A stretch of 64,000 nucleotides of DNA, taken from NCBI GenBank assembly GCA_016165875.1, contig JABBOT010000082.1, positions 2,280,681 through 2,344,680 on the forward strand, given 5' to 3'. This stretch comes from Acanthopleura granulata (taxonomy: Eukaryota > Mollusca > Polyplacophora > Chitonida > Chitonidae). The notes under the pieces were generated by a model. It searched no databases, was not told the DNA's origin, and saw only the letters and a program-made list of their open reading frames with translations. How positions within the stretch are numbered: position 1 is the stretch's first letter; the number at the start of each line of letters is the position of its first letter. Both the position numbers and the translations under genes were made by a program. Positions 24,501 to 39,500 of the stretch are shown piece by piece.

Positions 24501-27500
24501 TCCACATTGCAACAGGCTGGCAAAGAAACAAAAAACCCTGTCACAATGGGCAGTCGATTTGTTAATCATTCATCTGAATGCGGTTTATAAGGCAGTGCTG
24601 TTTCACCTGTACATGTTCTAAGAGTACAGTTCACAGGTGCGAAGAATTAGAGATGCCAGAATAAACCAAAAGACTTCGGCTAGTAACTGGCATATTTGAC
24701 GTACAAATGTACAGCTATGTCAAATTGGAACATGGCAAAGTGATCTTACAAACTTCATGTTCATGTTTAAATTCTGCCAATCCATACCAGCCATTGTTTC
24801 TAGCAAGCTGCAATTACAGCATGGGAGATTTTGTTCTATGCTCTGGAAGAGTGTGTCTAATTTTGCTCACAACAGGCTGGGGCAGTGCAAACATGGTACA
24901 GTTTCAATATCACTGCTCAGTATTTAAGACTGGTTGCCAAAAAAGCGTAACTGAAATAATTTTATACCTTTACCTGCTTCATATGTATGTGGATATTTCA
25001 ATTTTCAAACCTAAATCGCAATGTGCTACACAATGAACTTAACCAGATCAGATGATATGCAAGTATAATGTCTTTCTGACATCACTGGAAACTCTGCACT
25101 ATACTTCTACTGTATAACTGTCTTCTGTAAAGTTACATATATTTTACCAAGAGACTGTGATGTTAGAATTATAGATGAAACTAGTGTTTGGGGATGCGAT
25201 CACAGCTACTGTTTTCCTGGTTGATGGCTTGAACAAGGAGGTCAGACTATTTCCTACCCAAGCCCTTCCACACCTGGTCATTTTGTACCATAGTGATCTC
25301 GTAACACAATCAATAATCCTACACTAGCCATGATTTGAATACTTCGCCTGAATACTCCCAAACAGGACTTCAAACACAAAAATACTGTGCAATGCACTTA
25401 AAACCCCTAGACATTAGGCATATCTACAATGTAACAAATAGATACAACTTCCAAGAGATATTATGTATAATATCAGCCATTCAGAAATTTAATCTAAATG
25501 GCTGTATTGACCTTGAAAAGGTCAAGGTCGCCAAAAATCATTAGGGTTCTTAATGCACATACAGTATAAGTGTGGTGAACTTGGCACAAACTGTTCAAGA
25601 GATAAAGAGCTTACGGGCCTTTCATAAAATTTAACTTGACACCTGTGACATTAATGGAAACGTCAAGGTCACTCAAAATCAACAGGGTTCTCTCTCAAGT
25701 CAGTGTGTAAGTGTGGTGTAAATATGGTGAACTTGGGCCAAAGCGTTTTGGAAATAGAGCGTTTACAAAGACAGAGACAGACGGATGGCTCCACGGATGC
25801 TTCTTGCTATGACAATATCTCTTGGCCAATATTGGCCGAGGGGTAAAAAAATTATAATGTCAAAGATCATGTCCAAAATGATCTGCTCTATGAATTGTCT
25901 CAATTCCTTGGAGACAGATTTTCCTCCAAGCACAATGAACCAATAATGCCTTTAAACATGAAACAACCAGTGTTGTCAATTTAACAACTGTTATTCAATG
26001 GTCCCAGTTCAAAGAGGTCATGTTATCTACATGGAAGTGTACATACCAGGAAGACAGCTAGGATAGCTGACACGCTGACTATTACACACTACAGTGCTGG
26101 AAGATGTCAGTTTATAGCCTCTGTCACATTCAACTGCCATTGTTGTCCCATACTTCACAACTTGGTCAATCTCCAGCTGTAAAACTCTGCCGAAATTTAC
26201 CTCCGGAATCTTACACATGACTTCAAATGAAAACAAACAACAGTCGTCACATTCATGATCTACTTGTTCTCCAAAAGCAACAACAATTCAAGACAACTTA
26301 ATAAATGCCATCTATAGTTTAACAGCAACAAGCACGATTTTGAACTTAGAAGTTAAAACGCATCTATTCAGATTATTCAATATACATGTATAGGCAATAT
26401 TCGCAACATCATCTGAAATGTTTTAACTTACTGATGTTTACATGTAATCTGCGAACTGACAACTACAATGTATGTTCTAGCATGTCTAGTATGGAATTAA
26501 TCGATGATGGGACAATGGAACTAAAGGCCCTTCATTTCAAGCCAAAGAAACACCAATGCCATGTATATGTCACAAGAAAGACTGTTAAACACTATGTAAG
26601 AAAGAAAAATACATCTTTGTGTTCCATAACCGTTTTGAACAACGTACAATAAATGTGAATCACTGGATGTAATGGCAGTCTTTTCTGATGATATTGCATA
26701 AAATGTTGTAAACATTATTACTAGACTTTTGCAATCAAAACACATATGCATGCAGAGTTATGAATGCATTTCTCTGTAGGGACTCTCGAAAGAACTATAT
26801 GTATTTTTAACACTGGATCTGACGTTTACTTCATTTCAGTGATTTCTTTGCTATTAAACGCTTAAATGCACAAAGTGAGTGATAAGCTCCGGAATACCGA
26901 CTGGGCTGACAGGTGATGTTCACGCTCATGACACCTCTCTCACATCGAGTACTGTCAGGACTGTCCACAGGATGGGACACGTAAAACCCCTCCTGACAAC
27001 TGTACACGGAGACCTGCCTGGACTCCCCGTGAGGGACACATCCCTCCCCCAAGATGAATGCCACAGAGCTGTCATTAAGAACTCGTTCCACATTGCAACA
27101 GGCTGGCAAAGAAGAAAAAAGCCTGTGTCATACTTGGCTGCTATTATCATATTTATTTCCTTATTCTATCAGCCAAATGACAAATGCCCGGCAGTAGGGT
27201 CTCGATGTCAATAAAATGACACCAAATGTTTCTTTCCCAACTCACCATAATGACTTCACACAAAAGACAGCACCACGTTACAATAAAATCTGACACATTC
27301 CAGCATTGTAGACATTGTGCTACAACCAATTTTTGACAGGTTTGATGTAACAATGGCTCAAGGCCCTGTTTCACCTGTGAGCTCCACCTCACGACATCAA
27401 CAAAAATACCGCCCTACATGTAGCTCCCATTGGATTTCTTACTGCACTGAAAAATTTAGAGACCTGGAAATGTGGTTGTTGTTGCAGCCGCTGGAAATAC

Positions 27501-30500
27501 TTCTGACGTCTTGTTCTTGGCTGAAGCAAGCCTTTTTTAATCTTTATCAGAGCACCATGATGATTTTGCCTTTTGCCCCTGTAAAATACACACATGTAGG
27601 CAAAATGGAAGTCACTGTAGATTTATCCACATTTTGAACTCAGGATGTCTCCATGCCAAGTTTTCTCCATTTTCTCTGTATACATGTTATAGTGTACAAT
27701 TTCATCCCAACATAAAGATATCTTTAAAGTGAAAGAGAGTGCATGTTGTAAGTTAAGGTTTCCAAAAAGGTTGGACAGTATTATGTTTATTTCAGTTAAG
27801 TAATTTTTCTAACAGCTCCTATGACAGTGAAAACGGATATTTGACCATATTCCATCGACTAGCAGCTACTCTGTGTGGGCTGTGACCTAATTCTTTCAAG
27901 CGCGGAATGAAATTTGTACCATGAAATGATAAAGAAACTTACTCCCACAACAACACAATGGTCTGAAAATACTTTGTAGCGTTGTTCACACACATACTTG
28001 TTATAATTTAGACATATAACATTAAAACAGTGTGCTATCCCGATGTTATTATGTTACACTGGCCCACAACTCAGAACATTTACGTTACAGCTTATCACCT
28101 CCTAGCTCTCTGACTGCTCAATCTCTCATAGACTTAAAAGCATGGGTGCCTTCAGATCCCCAGAGCGCAGCACAAAACTCCACACTTCAAACAAAGATAA
28201 TTCAGCAATGAATTCATACAATATCAAACAGGTTTCTACATTCAAGAGAGAATTTTGTAATCTTCTCAATGAACAGTACCTCAGTCATGAGCTGACTTTC
28301 ACCCTAAAAAAGACACGAACACATCCTTTTTAATAGACATCTGAAACCCCATGGCAGCAAACTGGTCTATCGGCAGAGAAAACAGGAATGCGCACAGGAT
28401 GAAATCACCATCCTTTGCTGGACGCAAGCCTGGAAGCTGATTCATTAGTGATCAATGGACTAGTAGGGCCTACTGGAGCAGGTGGTACTGTCAAAAATAT
28501 GGTACATAATTATACCAGAGTACATGTATGCAATAACTGGTACTGCGCAGTAGCTGATGCCAAATACAATAAATACTTTTATGTAACCTATAAAATACAT
28601 GTAGGTATTGTTTACAAGTATGTGACACAACATGGCACTGTGTAGATCAAACCAAATATAGAATCCAATTTAAGAGCTTTTAATTACCTTTGCAGGGGAT
28701 GACCTGAACCTGGCAAATTGGATAACCAGGTCATATTTAAATCTTACTGGTTCAGCTGTAGCTTTCTGGTTTTCTGGAGTCACAAGGTAAGACTAAGGCC
28801 AAGTATGGCATTATCAGCCTAGGCCACAGCAAATTCACTTATAATGGTGACAACGCCTGATGTGGTATTATCAAAGAAGGTTACAGCTCTACATGGTACT
28901 GTATGATCAGGGTACCTCATGTGGCATTATCAGAGAAGGCTACAGCTCTGCATGGTACTGTATGATCAGAGTACCTGATGTGGCATTATCAGAGAAGGCC
29001 ACAGCTCTACATGGTACTGTATGATCAAAGTACCTGATGTGGTATTATCAGAGAAGGCTACAACTGTACATGGTACTGCATGATCAGGGTACCTCATGTG
29101 GTATTATCAGAGAAGGCTACAGCATTACATGGTACTGTATGATCAGAGTACCTGATGTGGTATTATCAGAGAAGGCTACAGCTCTACATGGTACTTCATG
29201 ATCACAGTACCTGATGTGGTATTATCAGAGAAGGCCACAGCTCTACATGGTACTTATGATCAGAGTACCTGATGTGCTATTAGCAGAGGAGGCTACAACT
29301 GTACATGGTGATGCATTATCAGGGAAGGCCACAGCTCTACATGGTACTGTTTGATCAGAGTACCTGATGTCGTATTATCAGAGAATGCTGCAACTGTCAC
29401 ATGGTACTGTTGGATCAGAGTACCTGATGTCGTATCATCAGAGAAGGCCACAGCTCTACATGGTACTGTTTGATCAGAGTACCTGATGTGGTATTATCAG
29501 AGGCCACAGCTCTACATGTTACTGTTTCATCAGAGTACTCGATGTGGTATTATCAGAGAAGGCCACAGCTCTACATGGTACTGTTTGATCAGAGTGCCTC
29601 ATGTGGTATATTATCAGAGAATGTTGCAACTGTCACATGGTACTGTTTGATCAGAGTACTCAGTGTGGTATTATCAGAGAAGGCCACAACCCTACATGGT
29701 ACTGAATGATCAGAGTACTCGATGTGGTATTATCAGAGAAGGCCACAGCTCTACATGGTACTGTATGATCAGAGTACCTGATGTCGTATTATCACAGGCC
29801 ACAGCTCTACATGGTACTGTTTGATCAGAGTACCTGATGTGGTATTATCAGAGAAGGCCACAGCTCTACATGGTACTGTTTGATCAGAGTACTCGACGTG
29901 GTATTATCACAGAAGGCCACAGCTCTACATGGTACTCTTTGATCAGAGTGCCTCATGTGGTATATTATCAGAGAATGCTGCAACTGTCACATGGTACTGT
30001 TTGATCAGAGTACTCAGTGTGGTACTATCAGAGAAGGCTACAGCTCTACATGGTACTGTTTGATCAGAGTACTCGATGTGGTATTATCACAGAAGGCCAC
30101 AGCTCTACATGGTACTGTTTGATCAGAGTACTCGATGTGGTATTATCACAGAAGGCCACAGCTCTACATGGTACTGTTTGATCAGAGTACTCGATGTGGT
30201 ATTATCACAGAAGGCCACAGCCCTACATGGTACTGTATGATCAGAGTGCTTGATGTGGTACTACCAGAGAAGGCCACAGCTCTACATGGTACTGTATGAT
30301 CAGAGTATCTGATGTGCTATTGTCAGAGAAGGCCACAGCTCTACATGGTGCTGTATGATCAGAGTACCTGATGTCGTATTATCAGAGAAGGCCACAGCTC
30401 TATATGGTACTGTTTGATCAGAGTACTCGATGTGGTATTATCACAGAAGGCCACAGCTCTACATGGTACTGTATGATCAGAGTACCTGATGTCGTATTAT

Positions 30501-33500
30501 CACAGAAGGCCACAGCTCTACATGGTACTTCATGATCACAGTACCTGATGTGGTATTATCCAAGAAGGCCACAGCTCTACATGTTACTGTTTGATCAGAG
30601 TGCTTGATGTGGTATTATCAGAGAAGGCCACAGCTCTACATGGTACTGTTTGATCAGAATGCTCGATGTGGTATTATCAGAGAAGGCCACAGCTCTACAT
30701 GGTACTGTTTGATCAGAGTACCTGATGTGGTATTATCAGAGAAGGCTACAGGTCTACATGTTACTGTTTCATCAGAGTACTCGATGTGGTATTATCAGAG
30801 AAGGCCACAGCTCTACATGGTCCTGTTTGATCAGAGTGCTCATGTGGTATATTATCAGAGAATGCTGCAACTGTCACATGGTACTGTTTGATCAGAGTAC
30901 TCAGTGTGGTATTATCAGAGAAGGCCACAGCTCTACATGGTACTGTATGATCAGAGTACCTGATGTGGTATTATCAGAGAAGGCCACAACCCTACATGGT
31001 ACTGAATGATCAGAGTACTCGATGTGGTATTATCACAGAAGGCCACAGCTCTAAATGGTACTGTATGATCAGAGTACCTGATGTCGTATTATCAGAGAAT
31101 GCTGCAACTGTCACATGGTACTGTTGGATCAGAGTACCTGATGTCGTATTATCACAGGCCACAGCTCTACATGGTACTGTTTGATCAGAGTACCTGATGT
31201 GGTATTATCACAGAAGGCCACAGCTCTACATGGTACTGTTTCATCAGAGTACTCGACGTGGTATTATCACACAAGGCCACAGCTCTACATGGTACTCTTT
31301 GATCAGAGTGCCTCATGTGGTATATTATCAGAGAATGCTGCAACTGTCACATGGTACTGTTTGATCAGAGTACTCAATGTGGTACTATTAGAGAAGGCTA
31401 CAGCTCTACATGGTACTGTTTGATCAGAGTACTCGATGTGGTATTATCACAGAGGGCCACAGCTCTACATGGTACTGAATGATCAGAGTACTCGATGTGG
31501 TATTATCACAGAAGGCCACAGCCCTACATGGTACTGTATGATCAGAGTGCTTGATGTGGTACTACCAGAGAAGGCCACAGATCTACATGGTACTGTATGA
31601 TCAGAGTATCTGATGTGGTATTATCAGAGAAGGCTACAGCTCTACATGGTACTGTATGATCAGAGTACCTGATGTCGTATTATCAGAGAAGGCCACAGCT
31701 CTACATGGTACTGTTTGATCAGAGTACCTGATGTGGTATTATCAGAGAAGGCTACAGCTCTACATGGTACTGTATGATCAGAGTACCTGATGTCGTATTA
31801 TCACAGAAGGCCACAGCTCTACATGGTACTGAATGATCAGAGTACCTGATGTGGTATTATCACAGAAGGCCACAGCTCTACATGTTACTGTTTGATCAGA
31901 GTGCTTGATGTGGTATTATCAGAGAAGGCCACAGCTCTACATGGTACTGTTTGATCAGAGTGCTCGATGTGGTATTATCAGACAAGGCTACAGCTCTACA
32001 TGGTACTGTTTGATCAGAGTACTCGATGTGGTATTATCACAGAAGGCTACAGCTCTACATGGTACTTATGATCAGAGTACCTGATGTGGTATTATCAGAG
32101 AAGGCTACAGCTCTACATGGTACTGTTTCATCAGAGCACATCATGTGGTACTATCAGAGAAGGCCACAGCCCTACATGGTACTATATGATCAGAGTACTT
32201 GATGTGGTACTACCAGAGAAGGCCACAGCTCTACATGGTACTGTATGATCAGAGTACTTCATGTGCTATTGTCAGAGAAGGCCACAGCCCTACATGGTAC
32301 TGTTTGATCAGAGTACTCGATGTGGTATTATCACAGAGGGCCACAGCTCTACATGGTACTGTTTGATCAGAGTACTCGATGTGGTATTATCACAGAAGGC
32401 CACAGCCCTACATGGTACTGTATGATCAGAGTGCTTGATGTGGTACTACCAGAGAAGGCCACAGATCTACATGGTACTGTATGATCAGAGTATCTGATGT
32501 GGTATTGTCAGAGAAGGCCACAGCTCTACATGGTACTGTTTGATCAGAGTACCTGATGTCGTATTATCAGAGAAGGCCACAGCTCTATATGGTACTGTTT
32601 GATCAGAGTACCTGATGTTGTATTATCAGAGAAGGCTTAAGGTCTACATGTTACTGTTTGATCAGAGTACTCGATGTCGTATTATCAGAGAAGGCAACAG
32701 CTCTACATGGTACTGTTTGATCAGAGTGCCTCATGTGGTATATTATCAGAGAATGCTGCAACTGTCACATGGTACTGTTTGATCAGAGTACTCAGTGTGG
32801 TATTATCAGAGAAGGCTACAGCTCTACATGGTACTTCATGATCACGGTACCTGATGTGGTATTATCAGAGAAGGCCACAGCTCTACATGGTACTTATGAT
32901 CAGAGTACCTGATGTGCTATTAGCAGAGGAGGCTACAACTGTGCATGGTGATGCATTATCGAGGAAGGCCACAGCTCTACATGGTACTGTATGATCAGAG
33001 TACTCGATGTGGTATTATCACAGAAGGCCACAGCTCTACATGGTACTGTTTGATCAGAGTACTCGATGTGGTATTATCACAGAAGGCCACAGCCCTACAT
33101 GGTACTGTATGATCAGAGTGCTTGATGTGGTACTACCAGAGAAGGCCGCAGCTCTACATGGTACTGTATGATCAGAGTATCTGATGTGCTATTGTCAGAG
33201 AAGGCCACAGCTCTACATGGTACTGTATGATCAGAGTACCTGATGTCGTATTATCAGAGAAGGCCACAGCTCTATATGGTACTGTTTGATCAGAGTACTC
33301 GATGTGGTATTATCACAGAAGGCCACAGCTCTACATGGTACTGTATGATCAGAGTACCTGATGTCGTATTATCACAGAAGGCCACAGCTCTACATGGTAC
33401 TTCATGATCACAGTACCTGATGTGGTATTATCCAAGAAGGCCACAGCTCTACATGTTACTGTTTGATCAGAGTGCTTGATGTGGTATTATCAGAGAAGGC

Positions 33501-36500
33501 CACAGCTCTACATGGTACTGTTTGATCAGAATGCTCGATGTGGTATTATCAGAGAAGGCCACAGCTCTACATGGTACTGTTTGATCAGAGTACCTGATGT
33601 GGTATTATCAGAGAAGGCTACAGGTCTACATGTTACTGTTTCATCAGAGTACTCGATGTGGTATTATCAGAGAAGGCCACAGCTCTACATGGTACTGTTT
33701 GATCAGAGTGCCTCATGTGGTATATTATCAGAGAATGCTGCAACTGTCACATGGTACTGTTTGATCAGAGTACTCAGTGTGGTATTATCAGAGAAGGCCA
33801 CAGCTCTACATGGTACTGTATGATCAGAGTACCTGATGTGGTATTATCAGAGAAGGCCACAACCCTACATGGTACTGAATGATCAGAGTACTCGATGTGG
33901 TATTATCACAGAAGGCCACAGCTCTAAATGGTACTGTATGATCAGAGTACCTGATGTCGTATTATCAGACAATGCTGCAACTGTCACATGGTACTGTTGG
34001 ATCAGAGTACCTGATGTCGTATTATCACAGGCCACAGCTCTACATGGTACTGTTTGATCAGAGTACCTGATGTGGTATTATCACAGAAGGCCACAGCTCT
34101 ACATGGTACTGTTTCATCAGAGTACTCGACGTGGTATTATCACACAAGGCCACAGCTCTACATGGTACTCTTTGATCAGAGTGCCTCATGTGGTATATTA
34201 TCAGAGAATGCTGCAACTGTCACATGGTACTGTTTGATCAGAGTACTCAATGTGGTACTATTAGAGAAGGCTACAGCTCTACATGGTACTGTTTGATCAG
34301 AGTACTCGATGTGGTATTATCACAGAGGGCCACAGCTCTACATGGTACTGAATGATCAGAGTACTCGATGTGGTATTATCACAGAAGGCCACAGCCCTAC
34401 ATGGTACTGTATGATCAGAGTGCTTGATGTGGTACTACCAGAGAAGGCCACAGATCTACATGGTACTGTATGATCAGAGTATCTGATGTGGTATTATCAG
34501 AGAAGGCTACAGCTCTACATGGTACTGTATGATCAGAGTACCTGATGTCGTATTATCACAGAAGGCCACAGCTCTACATGGTACTGTTTGATCAGAGTAC
34601 CTGATGTGGTATTATCAGAGAAGGCTACAGCTCTACATGGTACTGTATGATCAGAGTACCTGATGTCGTATTATCACAGAAGGCCACAGCCCTACATGGT
34701 ACTGTTTGATCAGAGTACTCGATGTGGTATTATCACAGAGGGCCACAGCTCTACATGGTACTGTTTGATCAGAGTACTCGATGTGGTATTATCACAGAAG
34801 GCCACAGCCCTACATGGTACTGTATGATCAGAGTGCTTGATGTGGTACTACCAGAGAAGGCCACAGATCTACATGGTACTGTATGATCAGAGTATCTGAT
34901 GTGGTATTGTCAGAGAAGGCCACAGCTCTACATGGTACTGTTTGATCAGAGTACCTGATGTCGTATTATCAGAGAAGGCCACAGCTCTATATGGTACTGT
35001 TTGATCAGAGTACCTGATGTGGTATTATCAGAGAAGGCTTAAGGTCTACATGTTACTGTTTGATCAGAGTACTCGATGTCGTATTATCAGAGAAGGCAAC
35101 AGCTCTACATGGTACTGTTTGATCAGAGTGCCTCATGTGGTATATTATCAGAGAATGCTGCAACTGTCACATGGTACTGTTTGATCAGAGTACTCAGTGT
35201 GGTATTATCAGAGAAGGCTACAGCTCTACATGGTACTTCATGATCACGGTACCTGATGTGGTATTATCAGAGAAGGCCACAGCTCTACATGGTACTTATG
35301 ATCAGAGTACCTGATGTGCTATTAGCAGAGGAGGCTACAACTGTGCATGGTGATGCATTATCGAGGAAGGCCACAGCTCTACATGGTACTGTATGATCAG
35401 AGTACCTGATGTCGTATTATCAGAGAAGGCCACAGCTCTACATGGTACTGTTTGATCAGAGTACCTGATGTCGTATTATCACAGAAGGCCACAGCTCTAC
35501 ATGGTACTGTTTGATCAGAGTACCTGATGTGGTATTATCAGAGAAGGCCACAGCTCTACACGGTACTGTTTGATCAGAGTACTCGACGTGGTATTATCAC
35601 AGAAGGCCACAGCTCTACATGGTACTGTTTGATCAGAGTGCCTCATGTGGTATATTATCAGAGAATGCTGCAACTGTCACATGGTACTGTTTGATCAGAG
35701 TACTCAATGTGGTACTATTAGAGAAGGCTACAGCTCTACATGGTACTGTTTGATCAGAGTACTCGATGTGGTATTATCACAGGAGGCCACAGCTCTACAT
35801 GGTACTGTTTGATCAGAGTACTCGATGTGGTATTATCACAGAAGGCCACAGCCCTACATGGTACTGTATGATCAGAGTGCTTGATGTGGTACTACCAGAG
35901 AATGCCACAGATCTACATGGTACTGTATGATCAGAGCATCTGATGTGGTATTGTCAGAGAAGGCCACAGCTCTACATGGTACTGTATGATCAGAGTACCT
36001 GATGTCGTATTATCAGAGAAGGCCACAGCTCTATATAGTACTGTTTGATCAGAGTACCTGATGTGGTATTATCAGAGAAGGCCACAGCTCTACATGGTAC
36101 TGTATGATCAGAGTACCTGATGTCGTATTATCACAGAAGGCCACAGCTCTACATGGTACTGAATGATCAGAGTACCTGATGTGGTATTATCACAGGAGGC
36201 CACAGCTCTACATGTTACTGTTTGATCAGAGTGCTTGATGTGGTATTATCAGAGAAGGCCACAGCTCTACATGGTACTGTTTGATCAGAGTGCTCGATGT
36301 GGTATTATCAGACAAGGCTACAGCTCTACATGGTATTGTTTGATCAGAGTACTCGATGTGGTATTATCACAGAAGGCCACAGCTCTACATGGTACTTATG
36401 ATCAGAGTACCTGATGTGGTATTATCAGAGAAGGCTACAGCTCTACATGGTACTGTTTGATCAGAGCACATCAGGTGGTACTATCAGAGAAGGCCACAGC

Positions 36501-39500
36501 CCTACATGGTACTGTATGATCAGAGTACTCGATGTGGTACTACCAGAGAAGGCCACAGCTCTACATGGTACTGTATGATCAGAGTACTTGATGTGCTATT
36601 GTCAGAGAAGGCCACAGCCCTACATGGTACTGTATGATCAGAGTACTCGATGTCGTATTATCAGAGAAGGCCACAGCTCTACATGGTACTGAATGATCAG
36701 AGTACCTGATGTCGTATTATCAGAGAAGGCCACAGCTCTACATGGTACTGTTTGATCAGAGTGCTTGATCTGGTATTATCAGAGAAGGCCACAGCTCTAC
36801 ATGGTACTGTTTGATCAGAGTATTCGATGTGGTATTATCACGGAAGGCCACAGCTCTACATGGTACTGTATGATCAGAGTACCTGATGTGGTATTATCAG
36901 AGAAGGCCACAGCTCTACATGGTACTGTTTGATCAGAGTACCTGATGTGGTATTATCAGAGAAGGCCACAGCCCTACATGGTACTGTATGATCAGAGTAC
37001 TTGATGTGGCTCAGTTAACAGTACTGTACATATCAAGCTCCATGACAGCCATGACATTACGGTGAGTTGCCTCACAATTAGGGTATTTATTTATTTCTTT
37101 GGGGTTTTATGTCGTAATCCAGAAATTTCAATTTCTGCCCGGTGGAAGAACCGGGCAGAGCCCGGGAGAAACCCACGACCATCCACAGATTGCTGGTATA
37201 CCTTCCCATGTACAGCTGGAGTGGTAGCCAACATGAGCTGGACATGAACTCAACCGACCACATTTGGGCGCACAATTTTAACCACAATCTGTTCATTCCT
37301 ATATTATTATGTCACAGCCTCTCAGTGGTCATAGAGCTTCATACAGCTGAACATCTTTTAATATCACGCAGTAAGCAGATTTGTCAACCAACCCTCACCG
37401 ACACCCCACTTCAGCAACGTTGTAATGAGGATTGGGTATTGTGGTATTTTCACGGTACAAAATGTCAACCTGTCAAGCATGCCAAAGTCATCACCAGCTT
37501 TAGTATCACAGCAGCCATGCTGAAGTATTTCTGTACGTTGCATACAATGTACAATGTCAACATGTTCTAGACGATCTACATGAGCAGAGTTGAACTGTTC
37601 TTCAGAGTATGCATGCACATGTGGGCACAATGAAGGCTTAGGCCATCCTTAAAAATATGGTTGTTGGGCATAACCCAACCAGCCTTTCAAAAGAAAATGA
37701 GTTTCTATTGATAATCGATAATTGAGCAACAAATATTTTGGCATTCTTGTCTCAATGTTAATTTCTTCAAAATCCCTGTCTTCTTTCCAGAGCAAGAATA
37801 AAGAAAAGAATTCCCTATCGACCAACATTTTTTTTTTCTCATAGTGTCGAGCTGCATCCAACAAACAGTTTTTTAACTATGGCTTCATTACTTCACATCT
37901 CCATGGCAGTATTTCAGCCATATTTGCAGCAAGACAGTGTCCGGGTTATTTCAACACATTGCAGGTAGAATGAATGTGTGAATGGTTGTGGCTTCACACC
38001 TGTTTGGCAGTACTGAAGTCATATGGTGGTGAGAACATGTGTATGCATCTTCAGACACAAGGAATGGCCAAGTGTTCAACAGAGTACACATGTAAAACAC
38101 AATGAATGATGAATGAATGAACGGTTACCATTTCACACCTATTTCATAGTATTGCAATCACAGGATGGTGAGATCACAGTATTTCAATCACAGGATGCTG
38201 AGATCACAGTATTTCCATCTTAGAATGGTGAGATCACAGTATTTCAAGCACAGGATGCTGAGATCATGTACATGAAAGAGCTGTAATGGCAAAGTACTTT
38301 AACAATTCATCAGAGTAATTACAGATTTAAAATTACAATTTAAAGATTGATTGATTATCGCTTCCCTGAAACAGAGCAGTATTTCCCCCACCTGATGGCA
38401 CAGCCATTTCAAAGCTACCATGTTTGCAAGGTGTTTATTCAGGCATAATCTGAAGGCATTACTCTCAAATGACTGATAACATTATACTTTTTGTGAAGCC
38501 CTGAAACTGGCCAATCCATCCAACGTAGTTCTGCTTCCAAAATCAAACTAAAAATTTAAACTGCACTGAAAGACTTAAGCCATATTACCAGAGTAAATGA
38601 AATCTTTCAAGCAGCAATCAGTACTCAATCAGTTTAACAGTCCAATAACATTCTGACTTGTACAGCATCTGGCGTTATCAATAAGTATTTGTTTTGGTGT
38701 TATCCATTTTTATCAGACTCAAAGCAGACTACATCACAGAAAAAAAATAAAAGCAGCAAAACGTGCAAACTGAAACATTACGGCTTTATTATGAATACAT
38801 CAGAGTTTTACAGCTGGCAACGTGTGCCTAGAAATGTTACGCTGAAAGCCATTAAAGAGCCATATGATCATGACCTCAAAATCGCAAGTTTGCAGCAAGA
38901 GGTGTTTTGTACAGATAGCAGCATCAAGCAGTATAATGAAAGTCAGTGCTAGCAGGGAGATTTCCTACATCTACACACATCAGGGTTTTACATCAACGGA
39001 GTTTAAACAGCAATCTACTAGAGATTAGTATACATTTCGTGTTACTATGAAACCATGAGGAAGACTTCAAAAATACATCAAAGTATTACAAGAGACGAGT
39101 ATTTGAGACAAAGCCATCAAGACTTCTGATGGGGGTTGGTACTTCGTACTTAAATGGTCACTAAGACTTCATACGTACATACATTCACTGATGGGTGTTT
39201 TGATAAAACCAACAACAGCTGTGATGAAGACTGCATACACTGTGCGCATCGAGAAGAGAGGAGTATAGTTTTAGACAAAATATGTAAAACCAACAACAGC
39301 GGCTATGATGAAAGCTGATTGCCACCGCATGCCAATGAAGTCCCCATACACATACCTGGGGCCATTTCTGACTTGTGTCCAAAATTTAGAACCTCATCAC
39401 AGTGCTTAGTTTTCAGTATTGGACATCGCAATTTGGACACATTTGTCTTAAAGGCGAAGACCAACGATTTTTAACTGGGTTTCAGTTGTTTTTCCTAAAC

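Larger units (their letters stand above)
24387..26972 (-). repeat. Recent tandem duplication, unit 2 (about 2.59 kb)
   Basis: Second copy of 21799-24386, in the same orientation and directly adjacent. It ends inside exon A3. Differences are few single-base changes and one- to several-base indels (for example, a short deletion near 25636), so it is a real duplicate with some age rather than an exact assembly repeat. Confidence 0.88.

Noticed and set aside
21719..27102. The A/B exon cluster as an assembly artefact
   Set aside because: The units differ by scattered substitutions, indels and a dispersed-repeat mismatch, and A1/B1 are clearly older. True duplication explains this better, although exact copy number needs long reads.
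30604..34296. Several + strand open frames of 73-115 codons in the minisatellite
   Set aside because: The 59-bp unit shifts frame each copy, so frames cycle through all three readings; there is no start context, splice signal or conserved motif. They are a by-product of the repeat.
28853..37012. CRISPR-like regularly spaced repeat
   Set aside because: The units are directly adjacent with no unique spacers, in an intron of an animal gene; it is a minisatellite.
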